From contig CAYSIX010000067.1 in the NCBI GenBank assembly GCA_964431205.1, positions 1 to 17,784 of the forward strand: a stretch of 17,784 bases of DNA, read 5' to 3'. Below, one piece after another: positions 1 to 7,800 of the stretch; the first letter of the stretch is position 1, and every line of letters begins with the position of its first letter. The stretch is from CAYSIX01 sp964431205 (GTDB lineage Bacteria; Planctomycetota; Phycisphaerae; Phycisphaerales; Phycisphaeraceae). The notes beneath the pieces were generated by a model that was not told the DNA's origin, ran no database searches, and saw nothing but the letters and a program-made list of their open reading frames with translations. Position numbers and translations under genes: made by a program.

Positions 1-801
1 GACGGGCTGAACATCCGTGACATCAAGGTGCGTGGCGTGCTGGACGCGGGGGTGGTGCGGATGAACCGCCGCAACTGGATGGACGAGGGGGTGAATCAGA
101 TCATCGCGGACGTGGTGGGGCAGTTGCCGTTCGTTCCCAAGGTTACGCCGGAGCCCAGCGAGCGGCAGACGTACCCGGCGACGTTCACGCCGATGCGTTT
201 CGAGCTGCGTGACGGCGTGGTGACGACGCAAGAGGTGTGGGTGACCAGCCCGGACTTCGCGTTGGGTTTTCAGGGCAGCGTGGACCTGACCGAGCGGGAG
301 ATCCAACGGATGACGATGGGACTGCTGGGCGCGTCGCTGGTCGTGGGGAACCCGGGGTTGAAGCGGTTCGTTCGGCCGGCGGAGATCGCGGAGCTGCCCG
401 TGTCGGGCCCGTTGAGTGCCCCGAACATCGACCGAGACACGTTCGTGTCGGATTTGGTGGGCGCGGCGTTGAGCCAGTTGCCGCGCCAGACGGTGGGCGG
501 GCCGATCGGGGACGTCGTCGGGGGCGTGGTGGACATCGTGGGCGGTCAGGTCAAGCGACAGCGACAGCTTGCCGCGGGGGTCTCGTGGGACCCGCCGGAG
601 GCGACGCAGGAGTTGATCGCCAAGGCGCAGGGGATCATCGAGCCGGAACTGGATTACAAGTATGAAGGGCGGATGGAGAATACGCCGGAGCGTCGGCGGG
701 ATCGGTCGGAGCCGACGGACCCGCTGGGCGATCTGTTCGACCGGGTGCGCGAGGGCCTGGAGGGCGACGGGGACGAGCAGCGGGAGCGGCGGCGGCGGTG
801 A
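1..801 (+). CDS. AsmA-like family protein, C-terminal part (5' truncated by window edge)
   Basis: The reading frame is open from the first base and ends at TGA 799-801, so the true start lies outside the window; the GTG at 28 is only the first internal start-like codon. About 266 residues are visible. The segment reading FELRDGVVTTQEVWVTSPDF, then a GSVDLTEREIQ stretch, then PVSGPLSAPNID is the pattern of the AsmA-like C-terminal domain: a ligand-side strand, a 'defined by differentiation' strand, then a low-gain 'subtraction' ending in P-x-S/G-L-S-x-P. AsmA-superfamily proteins are inner-membrane-anchored periplasmic beta-rich proteins linked to outer-membrane lipid homeostasis. The C-terminus after about residue 200 is charged, Arg/Glu/Asp rich, and probably disordered. 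The family call is moderate because the N-terminal AsmA core is not visible. A second AsmA-superfamily protein (DUF748) lies at 4894-8067. Confidence 0.65.
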   Translation, partial: DGLNIRDIKVRGVLDAGVVRMNRRNWMDEGVNQIIADVVGQLPFVPKVTPEPSERQTYPATFTPMRFELRDGVVTTQEVWVTSPDFALGFQGSVDLTEREIQRMTMGLLGASLVVGNPGLKRFVRPAEIAELPVSGPLSAPNIDRDTFVSDLVGAALSQLPRQTVGGPIGDVVGGVVDIVGGQVKRQRQLAAGVSWDPPEATQELIAKAQGIIEPELDYKYEGRMENTPERRRDRSEPTDPLGDLFDRVREGLEGDGDEQRERRRR

Positions 802-829
802 GGTTGGGAGCGCGCGGCGATCGCGCATA

Positions 830-852
830 CGGGGTTCGCTGAAGCGACCCCG
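830..852 (+). terminator. Hairpin after the AsmA-like gene, possible terminator
   Basis: A compact stem of nine base pairs (CGGGGTTCGC against GCGACCCCG, one bulged T) closes on a TGAA loop, 29 bases after the stop codon at 801 and before the next start at 903. There is no T-tract after it, so an intrinsic terminator of the classical kind is not shown; it may act as an RNA 3' stabiliser or with Rho. Confidence 0.35.
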
Positions 853-902
853 CCGGAGGACATAACGATCATTCACGCGTTGATTTGGGGATTGATATAC
901 AG

Positions 903-1931
903 ATGAAGAGTGTGATCGTGAAGCAGTTCGGCGGGCCGCAGGTGCTCGACGTGCGTGAGGAGCCGACGCCGAAGCCCGGGCGCGGGCAGGCGCTGGTGCG
1001 GCTGACATCGATCGGGATGAACCACGCGGACCTGATGGCGCGACGGGGCGAGTATCGGCTGGCGTCGGGCGATCCGCCGTTCACGCCGGGCCTGGAGGGC
1101 GGCGGCGTGATCGAGGCGGTGGGGGAGGGCGTTGAGGGCTGGCAGCCGGGCCATCGCGTGATCCTCTCGCCGGATTACCCGCGTCCGATCGCCGGGCCGC
1201 ACGGCGGGACGTACCGCAGCCACGCCTTGGCCGAACCGGCGCAGCTTGTGCCGGCGCCCGACGCGATCCCCGACGATCAGCTCGGCGCGATCTGGCTGCC
1301 TTACCTGACCGCGTGGGGATGCCTGGTCTGGAAGCAGCACCTTGACGAGGGGCAGAGCGTGGCGATCCCCGCGGCGTCAAGCAGCGTGGGCCTGGCCGCG
1401 GCGCAGGTGGTCAAGCACGTCGGCGGCGTGGCGATCGGGCTGACCACGCGGCAGAGCAAGGCCGACGCCTTGGCCAAGCTCGATACCAGCGAGTTTGATC
1501 ACGTCATCGTCACCCATGAAGACGACGGGAGAATGCGCCCCTGGCACCGTGACGTGCGCGAGCGGACCGACGGCCGAGGGGTGGACGTGTGTTTCGATCC
1601 GGTGGCGGCGGGTGCGTACCTGGACGCGGAGCTGCGCTGTCTGGCGCAGGGCGGGACGATCTGGGTGTACGGCCTGCTGGGCAAGCCGGACGTGCTGGAC
1701 GTCTCGCCGCTGATCCGGCTTCAGGCGTCGATCCGCGGGTGGATCCTCTACGAGCTGGTGCAGGCGGGCGAGCGGGCGTGGCGAAGCGCGTGCGAGCGGA
1801 TCCTGGCGGCGTTCGCCGAGGGCCGGTTCCGCCAGCAAGTCGGCGGGCGGTACGCGCTCGACGACGCGCAGCGTGCCCACGCGGAGATGGAAGAAGGCGA
1901 TCACGTCGGCAAGCTCGTGCTCGTGCCGTAA
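903..1931 (+). CDS. Zinc-free MDR oxidoreductase, quinone-oxidoreductase type
   Basis: The 342-residue product matches the medium-chain dehydrogenase/reductase superfamily throughout. The N-terminal GroES-like domain has GMNHADLMARRGEY (38-51), the form found in NADPH:quinone reductase/zeta-crystallin relatives, without the Cys and His set that would bind zinc. The Rossmann part has PAASSSVGLAAAQVVKHVGG (156-175), a Ser-rich variant of the usual GAxGGVG dinucleotide loop, followed by a strand ending DVCFDPVAAG (228-237). The end ALDDAQRAHAEMEEGDHVGK is the usual family closing segment. Expected reaction: NAD(P)H-dependent reduction of a quinone, enone or aldehyde in the cytoplasm; the substrate cannot be read from sequence. 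I chose ATG 903 because the protein then begins MKSVIVKQFGG like relatives; an in-frame TTG at 885 is possible. No strong ribosome site is visible. It runs convergent to the gene at 2099-2623. Confidence 0.9.
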   Translation: MKSVIVKQFGGPQVLDVREEPTPKPGRGQALVRLTSIGMNHADLMARRGEYRLASGDPPFTPGLEGGGVIEAVGEGVEGWQPGHRVILSPDYPRPIAGPHGGTYRSHALAEPAQLVPAPDAIPDDQLGAIWLPYLTAWGCLVWKQHLDEGQSVAIPAASSSVGLAAAQVVKHVGGVAIGLTTRQSKADALAKLDTSEFDHVIVTHEDDGRMRPWHRDVRERTDGRGVDVCFDPVAAGAYLDAELRCLAQGGTIWVYGLLGKPDVLDVSPLIRLQASIRGWILYELVQAGERAWRSACERILAAFAEGRFRQQVGGRYALDDAQRAHAEMEEGDHVGKLVLVP

Positions 1932-2028
1932 GCGCGAAGCGTTCCGCCGTAGCGCGTCTGGGCCGGGCAATCTGTCGCTGGAGCTTGCCGACGATCCGGT
2001 GGCTCGCGGGCGAGCGTGGGACAGGGGG

Positions 2029-2064
2029 CGAGACGCCGAATGCGAAGTTCGAGACACCGGATGC
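2029..2064. repeat. Short imperfect direct repeat, 15 bp twice
   Basis: CGAGACGCCGAATGC (2029-2043) recurs as CGAGACACCGGATGC (2050-2064), 13 of 15 identical at a 21-bp period, in the 167-bp space between convergent genes. The pattern of GAATGCGAAGTTCGAGAC-like words resembles small dispersed intergenic repeats that I associate with planctomycete genomes; that link is from memory and is inference. Confidence 0.4.
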
Positions 2065-2098
2065 CGAGGACAGCGCGGCGCGTTGACGGGGTGGGGAA

Positions 2099-2623
2099 TC
2101 AGTGCTCGGCGACCCACTCGAAGAGGGCGACCCACTCGCGTCGCTGGAGGGCGACGAGCTCGGCGGGCTCCTCGCCGGCCTCATAGGCGCGTTGAACGCG
2201 GTCGACGAAGGTGTCGGCCTGGAAGAGACCGACGGTCGTGCCGGCGCCGGCGGACCCGCCGGAGACGTCGAGCCCGCCTAGCGCCGGGTGGGCGCCGGCG
2301 CGGCGGTACCAGTACTTGCTGTTGGAGAAGTCGCCCTCGCGGCGGTGCATGATGGCGTGCCAGAAGGCGCCGGTGGGGGTGTCGATCTGCTGGCTGAGGC
2401 GGTGGGAGCGGTCGAGCTCGTCGACGTAGAGCCAGAGACCGGCGGCGAGGGCGTCGCGGCCGGCGAGGGTGGGCTCGTCGAGCAGTTGTTCGACGAGCTG
2501 GACGGCTTGGGGATCGGCGCCGTCGCCGGCGACGACGAGGCGGCTCATGGCGCGTTTCAGGGGCAGGTGGTCGAACAGGGGGGCGAGGGCCTGTTCCAAC
2601 GGCTCGGGCAGTGTCAGGTGCAT
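2099..2623 (-). CDS. Conserved protein of unknown function, 174 residues
   Basis: The product is soluble, with no signal peptide or membrane segment. Its recognisable parts are GLWLYVDELDRSHRLSQ (62-78) and GAFWHAIMHRREGDFSNSKY (85-104) followed by WYRRAGAHP. This Trp/His/Arg-rich signature occurs in conserved hypothetical proteins of planctomycetes, acidobacteria and some other groups; I know no assigned function. The invariant-looking His, Arg and Tyr residues would suit a binding or catalytic pocket, but that is inference. ATG 2621-2623 is preceded by GGAGG at 2636-2640, 12 bases upstream, which is a little far. It lies 83 bp downstream of the subtilase on the same strand, with a hairpin between, so co-transcription is possible but unproven. 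It ends convergently against the MDR gene. Confidence 0.85.
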   Translation of the reverse strand: MHLTLPEPLEQALAPLFDHLPLKRAMSRLVVAGDGADPQAVQLVEQLLDEPTLAGRDALAAGLWLYVDELDRSHRLSQQIDTPTGAFWHAIMHRREGDFSNSKYWYRRAGAHPALGGLDVSGGSAGAGTTVGLFQADTFVDRVQRAYEAGEEPAELVALQRREWVALFEWVAEH

Positions 2624-2660
2624 GGGCGCACGAGTCCTCCACGTGGGGTCGGGACGATCA

Positions 2661-2678
2661 CGCCTAGCAGCTTAGGCG
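2661..2678 (-). other. Small hairpin between subtilase and downstream gene
   Basis: CGCCTA (2661-2666) pairs perfectly with TAGGCG (2673-2678) around a six-base loop. It sits 29 bases after the subtilase stop and 38 bases before the next start on the minus strand. No T-tract follows in either direction, so it could be a weak or Rho-assisted terminator, or a processing or stabilising element. Confidence 0.35.
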
Positions 2679-2706
2679 AGGGCTCGGCGGTTGTCAGCAC
2701 GGCGTG

Positions 2707-3882
2707 TCAGGGCCGGCGCCGGGGCCGTCGGGGCAGGATCAGGAGCGTGGCGGTCAGGGCGACGGCGGCGGAGCCTGGCTCGGGGATGACACGGAACGAT
2801 CCGTTGACCGGCAGGACGGGGGAGAGGGCGAGGGTGCCGCCGAGGGACTGCTCGTCGCTCTCGATCAGGCCGCGGATGTTTTTCCAAGAGTTGCGGATGC
2901 GCCGGAGGCGTTTGCCGCGAGCTTTTCGCCAGATGCCCTTGACTTCGATGGCCTGTCGGACGGCCTCGGCGGCGTCGATCAGGCCGTGGCCGGTGTTGGG
3001 ATCGTGTCCCGGGGTGTCGAGGTCGATGGCGCTGCGTCGGAGGATGGCCAGGATCTGGCCGGGCGAGAGCCTGGGGTTGGCCGCGAGCATGAGGGTGGCG
3101 ACGGAGGCGGCGATGGGGGAGGCGAAGCTGGTGCCGTCCCAGTCGGCGTAGCGGTCGTAGGGCAGCAGGCTCTTGAAGTCCTCACCGGGGGCGACGAAGT
3201 CGACGAAGTCGCCGCGGCTGGAGAAGTAGGACAGGTCGCCGCTGCTGTCGACCGAGCCGACGGCGACGACCCACTTGAAGTTGCGCCAGCCGGGGTGGTA
3301 CCAGCCGTCGTTGCCGGCGGCCATGAATACGACAGCGCCCTGCTTGGCGGCGTATCGCGCGGCGCGGCCGATGGCGCGCAGGTGCACGCCGGAGTAGCTG
3401 ATGTTGATCACGCGGACGCCGCGGTTGGCGGCGAAGCGGATGGCGCGAGCCATGTCGGAGACGTAGGCGAGCCCGTCGCGTCGGTTGGTGATGCGGATGG
3501 GCATGACGCGAGGGACCCAGGCGGCGTTGGAGATGCCCTTGCCGTTGCCCTGCCGGGCGGCGAGCGGGCCGATCGTGCCGGTGCCGTGGGGGTGGACCGG
3601 CCCAAGGCGCTGGGAAAACTCGACGATGTTGATGCCTCGCAGGAGCCGGCCGTTGAGGTCCTCGTGTCGTCGGTCGAACCCGGAGTCGATGACGGCGGCC
3701 TTGACGACGCCGCGTCGGCGCAGGTCACGTACCTGCGACCAGGCCTCGCCGAAGTTCATGTGGTTGAGGTACCACTGGTTCGCCGCCAGCGGGTCGTTGA
3801 ACGCGATCGGCGCCGCGCCGCAAGCGCCTGCGACGATCGTCGCGCCGATCATCGCCACACACAGCCACCAAGTCGGTTTCAT
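2707..3882 (-). CDS. Secreted subtilisin-like serine protease (S8) with PEP-CTERM tail
   Basis: The 391-residue product has a signal peptide (1 to about 23), a subtilase domain (about 28-312) and a C-terminal sorting tail. All catalytic positions are present: Asp66 in AAVIDSGFDRRHEDL, His99 in HPHGTG, oxyanion Asn191 in AAGNDG and Ser252 in DGTSFASPIAAS. The domain opens with NDPLAANQWYLNHMN, the usual first strand of mature subtilases, directly after the signal peptide, so there is no room for an inhibitor I9-type propeptide. Residues 315-338 form a strongly basic linker with many Lys and Arg. The tail has IPEPG (366-370), a hydrophobic helix and a final RRPRRRP, the layout of PEP-CTERM, which an exosortase would cleave and process at the surface. 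ATG 3880-3882 is preceded by AGGAAGGG (3892-3899) at 9 bases. A Cys at 21 near the signal end makes a lipoprotein a weak alternative. Confidence 0.93.
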   Translation of the reverse strand: MKPTWWLCVAMIGATIVAGACGAAPIAFNDPLAANQWYLNHMNFGEAWSQVRDLRRRGVVKAAVIDSGFDRRHEDLNGRLLRGINIVEFSQRLGPVHPHGTGTIGPLAARQGNGKGISNAAWVPRVMPIRITNRRDGLAYVSDMARAIRFAANRGVRVINISYSGVHLRAIGRAARYAAKQGAVVFMAAGNDGWYHPGWRNFKWVVAVGSVDSSGDLSYFSSRGDFVDFVAPGEDFKSLLPYDRYADWDGTSFASPIAASVATLMLAANPRLSPGQILAILRRSAIDLDTPGHDPNTGHGLIDAAEAVRQAIEVKGIWRKARGKRLRRIRNSWKNIRGLIESDEQSLGGTLALSPVLPVNGSFRVIPEPGSAAVALTATLLILPRRPRRRP

Positions 3883-3926
3883 GCCCTGGATCCCTTCCTG
3901 AAGTCGAACGCCTCAGCGTGTCGCCA

Positions 3927-3982
3927 CGGTCGACACGCCGTAGCGCTATCGACCGGCAAAAGGGGCGACTCCATTCGGTCGA
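3927..3982. promoter_or_regulatory. Three CGGTCGA half-sites in the divergent region, possible operator
   Basis: CGGTCGA occurs at 3927-3933, inverted as TCGACCG at 3949-3955, and again at 3976-3982, a spacing of 22 and 27 bases. The first pair makes a perfect 7-bp inverted repeat with a 15-base centre. The sites lie 45-100 bases upstream of the subtilase start, between it and cysC. Such arrangement would suit a dimeric regulator; no regulator is identified, and a GC-rich background can produce such words by chance. Confidence 0.3.
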
Positions 3983-4017
3983 TCGGGAAAAGCCGGCGTG
4001 GGGCGCGAGGGTCCGAG

Positions 4018-4045
4018 GCGTCGGCGCGGGGCGGCGAGCCGACGC
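4018..4045. other. Perfect 8-bp inverted repeat upstream of cysC
   Basis: GCGTCGGC (4018-4025) and GCCGACGC (4038-4045) are perfect complements around a 12-base loop, just upstream of the cysC promoter candidate. It may be an operator-like site or chance in GC-rich DNA. Confidence 0.3.
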
Positions 4046-4054
4046 GACGCGGTG

Positions 4055-4082
4055 TTGCGGGCCGCCGGGCATCGGCTAGGAT
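4055..4082 (+). promoter_or_regulatory. Candidate sigma-70-type promoter for cysC
   Basis: TTGCGG (4055-4060) and TAGGAT (4077-4082) lie 16 bases apart and would start transcription near 4089, giving a leader of about 57 bases that includes AGGAGA at 4131-4136 and then ATG 4146. Both boxes match four of six consensus bases. Confidence 0.4.
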
Positions 4083-4145
4083 CTGGCCCCGGCCCGTAGG
4101 TCCCGGAAGATCCCCCCGCGCAACCCTGGCAGGAGACACTTACCC

Positions 4146-4763
4146 ATGACTCAGCAGAAGGCGACGAACATCACCTGGCACGCCGGCAACGTCACCCCCG
4201 ACGAACGCCGCGCCAACATGGGCCAGCAGGGCTGCACCATCTGGATGACCGGCCTGTCCGGCAGCGGCAAGTCGACCGTCGCCGTCGCCTTCGAGCAGGT
4301 CCTGCTCCAGCGCGGCCGACACGCCTACCGGCTGGACGGCGACAACGTCCGCCACGGGCTGAACAAGAACCTGGGCTTCTCGGCCGAGGACCGCGCCGAG
4401 AACATCCGCCGCATCGGGGAGGTCGCCAAGCTGTTTGCCGACGCCGGTGTGATCGCCATCACCAGCTTCATCTCGCCCTACAAGGCCGACCGCGACCTGG
4501 TGCGCAAGCTCCACGAGGAGGCGAACCTGCCCTTCTTCGAGGTGCACGTGAACTGCCCGCTCGAGGAGGCCGAGAAACGCGACCCCAAGGGCCTGTACAA
4601 GAAGGCCCGCGCCGGCGAGATCAAGGGCTTCACCGGCATCGACGACCCGTTCGAGGCGCCCGACAGCCCGGAGCTCGAGCTGCCCACGCACGAGCTGAGC
4701 GTGGAGCAGAGCGTCGAGAAGCTGCTGGAGATGCTCGAGAGCCGCAGCATCTTCACCGCCTGA
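4146..4763 (+). CDS. cysC: Adenylylsulfate kinase (APS kinase)
   Basis: The 205-residue product has the full APS-kinase set: Walker A GLSGSGKST (36-44), the APS-binding DGDNVRHGLN (64-73), a RRIGEVAKLFADAG helix (88-101), FISPY (108-112) whose Ser110 aligns with the Ser phosphorylated in the E. coli enzyme, and DPKGLYKKARAGEIKGFTGI (146-165), the lid region, ending with DDPFEAP. It phosphorylates adenylylsulfate with ATP to give PAPS, used in assimilatory sulfate reduction or as sulfate donor for sulfotransferases. Length is normal for the stand-alone enzyme. AGGAGA (4131-4136) sits 9 bases before the ATG. No cysD, cysN, PAPS reductase or sulfotransferase is beside it, so the pathway use cannot be told from context. 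The next gene follows after 130 bp on the same strand. Confidence 0.97.
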   Translation: MTQQKATNITWHAGNVTPDERRANMGQQGCTIWMTGLSGSGKSTVAVAFEQVLLQRGRHAYRLDGDNVRHGLNKNLGFSAEDRAENIRRIGEVAKLFADAGVIAITSFISPYKADRDLVRKLHEEANLPFFEVHVNCPLEEAEKRDPKGLYKKARAGEIKGFTGIDDPFEAPDSPELELPTHELSVEQSVEKLLEMLESRSIFTA

Positions 4764-4841
4764 GCGCCCGATCAGTGGCTCGCTCGCCGACACACCCCCG
4801 ACGCCTAGAATCCCTTTGACCGCGTGCCACATCGCGGAGCG

Positions 4842-4862
4842 GCGAGGCGCCGCACGCCTCGC
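4842..4862 (+). other. Perfect 8-bp hairpin between cysC and the DUF748 gene
   Basis: GCGAGGCG (4842-4849) pairs with CGCCTCGC (4855-4862) around a CCGCA loop, ending 20 bases before the ribosome site of the next gene. With a possible TAGAAT -10 box at 4806-4811 just upstream, the hairpin would sit in the 5' leader; alternatively it ends cysC transcripts. No T-tract follows. Confidence 0.35.
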
Positions 4863-4882
4863 GTGAGGTGGCGCATCATGAA

Positions 4883-4888
4883 GGGAGG
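4883..4888 (+). promoter_or_regulatory. Ribosome binding site that sets the DUF748 gene start
   Basis: GGGAGG at 4883-4888 overlaps the first possible GTG (4888) but is 5 bases before the next in-frame GTG (4894), so initiation at 4894 is favoured. Confidence 0.6.
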
Positions 4889-4893
4889 TGCCG

Positions 4894-7800
4894 GTGAAGT
4901 GGCTGCCACGTCGCAAGCGGACATGGGGACTGATCGTTCTGGTCGTGGCGTTGATGTACACGGCCGGGGGGTTCTGGGGCGTGCCGCTGGTGGCCCGACA
5001 CGTGGTGCTGCCACGGGTCTCAGAGCGGTTGGAGGGGCGAGTGACGGTCGATCGTGTGCGGTTCAATCCGTTCACGCTGCGGCTGGCGCTCGAGGGACTG
5101 CGGGTCGAGGACGCGGACGCCGCACCGGTGGCGCGCGTGCCGCGTTTACTCGCCGACGTGCAGGTCGCATCGCTGTGGCGTGAGGGGTACGTCCTTCGGG
5201 AGCTGACGCTCGAGGAGCCGCGGGCGTCGCTGGTGATCGGGGCCGACGGGGTCATGAACGTCGAGCGGCTGCTCGGGCCGTGGCTGAATGCGCCGCCGCC
5301 CGCCGAGCCGACGGATCCGCCGCGCCTGCGGATCGAGCACGTCATGATCGACCGCGCCGAGCTCATCTTCGCCGATGAGTCGCTGGAGGATCGCTTTGAG
5401 AAGCGTGTCACCGACGCGACGCTCGAGCTGACGGGGCTCGACACGCATCGCGACCATGAGAACCGCGGCACGTTCACCGCGGTCACGGCCGATGGCGGCC
5501 GGCTCGACTGGGAGGGCCACTTTTCCCTGTTTCCGCTCAGCTCGGACGGCCGCGTCGAGCTCACGGACGTCTCGCTGTCCAGCTACGCGGCGTACCTGCG
5601 ACCGTTCGTTCGGTTCCGCCCGGTCAGTGGCGTCACCACGGTGGCGGTCGACTACGAGCTCGCGACACGGGCGAGCCCGCCCTATGCGCGCGGCGAGCTG
5701 ACGCGCTTCTCCGTCACGGACCTCGCGATCGCCCCGTTCGACGATACGAGCCGAACACCCCTTCGCATCGCGTCGATCGCGATCGACGGAGCCCGGGCCG
5801 CCGTGCTCGACCGGTCGCTCGACTCCGGCCTCGTCTCGATCGACGGGTTCGAGCTTACGGTGCATCGCGACGAGACCGGTCAGATCGACCTCGTGACATT
5901 GTTGAGCCCGCGAGATGACCGCCCGGCCAAGCCCCTAGCCGTGGCCCGTATCGCCGGCGCGGTCTGGGCCCACGCCCCACGTCAGCTCGTCCAAGCCATC
6001 CGCCAGATCATCGAGCTGGCCGAGAGCCCCTGGACCGTGCGGCTCGCCGGCCTGGATCTCTCCGGGACGCGCTGGTCACTCGACGATCAGGGTGTGGGCG
6101 ATCCCGTCGAAACGACGCTGACCGACCTGGAGCTGACGGTCGGCGAGGTCAGCAGCGAAGATCGCTACACGCTGCCGGTTCAGATCGGCGCCATGCTCAA
6201 CGACGCGGCCCTCACGCTCGATGGCGAGGTGCACCCGCTCAAGGGGGAGCTGGTGTTTGGCGTCCGACTGAGTGACTTGGCGATCAGCCCGTACGACGCG
6301 TACATCCCGGCGGACGTGGCGCGCGTCCGGTTCGCCGACGGCCGACTCAGCGTCGACGGTGAGGTGATCGCGACCGTCGCCCAAAGCAAGCGCGCGGACG
6401 TTCGCTACGCCGGCGACCTGCGGCTCCACGGGTTCGCGCTTACATCGCTCGCTGACGCCTCGCCCGTGCTGACCTGGGGGACGCTTCGTCTCTCGGGGAT
6501 TGAGGCGTCCCTTGCCGACGCCGCCGTGCGCCTGCAAAGCGTGGCGCTGGACGAGGTGGCGGTGACTGCCGGCGTGGAGAACGACGGCACGCTCAGCCTG
6601 CTGGCGCTGCTGCCGGAGCGGCCCGAGGCCGAAGCGGGGGCGGTGCCCGCCGTTACGGACATTTCGCTGCCGGTCGAGCTGGCGTTGGCGGTGACGATCG
6701 ACCGCGTCGAGGTCCGCAACTCGCGCGCCAACGTCTTCGACCGTCGATACGAGCCGCCATTCACGCTGCCAATCACCGACGCGAACGGGATCGTGACGGA
6801 CGTCACCACCGAGACCGGCCGACGCGCCTCGATCGACCTCAAGGCCCGCGTCGCCGGCGCCGCGCCGCTCTCCGTCACCGGAACCTTCGTCCCCCTCGAC
6901 CCCCTGGCCGACACCGACCTGTCCATCACCGTCGCCGGACTGCCGCTCGAGCCGTTCAGCGCCATCTCCGGCCAGTACCTGGGACATCCCATCGAGAGCG
7001 GTGCCCTTGACCTGAACACTACCGCACGCGTGAGCGGCCAGGAACTGACCGCCGAGAACGACCTGAGCTTCGACCGGCTTTACCTCGGGGCCGCGACCGA
7101 CAGCCCCGACGCCATCGGGGCGCCCATCAAGCTCGGGCTCGACCTGCTCCGCGATCGGCAGGAGCAGATCCACATCGACGTGCCCGTCACCGGCCGGCTC
7201 GATCGCCTGGAGCTCGGGTGGCAGCACCTGGTGAACCAGGCGATCGCGAACACGGTGGGGAACGTGCTGGCCTCGCCGTTCGACTTTCTGGCCTCGGCGT
7301 TCGGCGGAGCAGAAGCCGAGCAGCTCAACCTCAGTCGCGTCACGTTCGAGCCGGGGTCGGCCGAGCTGAGCGACGAGGCCCGCCGGGTGCTCGACGTGCT
7401 GGCCGAGGCGATGGCCGAGCGTCCCGGGCTGAACCTGCGCATCCTGCCGGGGGTGGACGAGACGGCGGACGCCGACGTTCTGCGCCGACTGGCCCTGCGA
7501 CGTGCCGCGGCGCGGGCCCAGCGGGCGACGGTCGCCGGCGACGAAGCACCGCGTGAGGAGGCGATCGACACCGACGACCAAACCAGCACCGAGCCGGACG
7601 AGGACGCCGAACCCGCCCCGGCCGCGTACGAGATGTACGTGCGTCAACGGTTTGCGGAACTGGTCGCTACGGGGAAGGTCGATCCGGTCTCGCTGAACGG
7701 TGCCCCCGTCGAGCCCGTGCCCGAGGGCAGCGACCCGGACGTTGAATACGCCCGGCCGGCGGGCGTGAACGGCGACGAAGACGGGGACGGAAACCGGGAC

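Noticed and set aside
2704..4149. Plus-strand open frame of 481 codons
   Set aside because: It lies over the subtilase, which has all catalytic residues, signal peptide and sorting tail on the other strand.
6076..7647. Minus-strand open frame of 523 codons
   Set aside because: It is antisense to the DUF748 gene and has composition typical of a reversed GC-rich coding frame (Arg, Gly, Val, Asp) without any motif.
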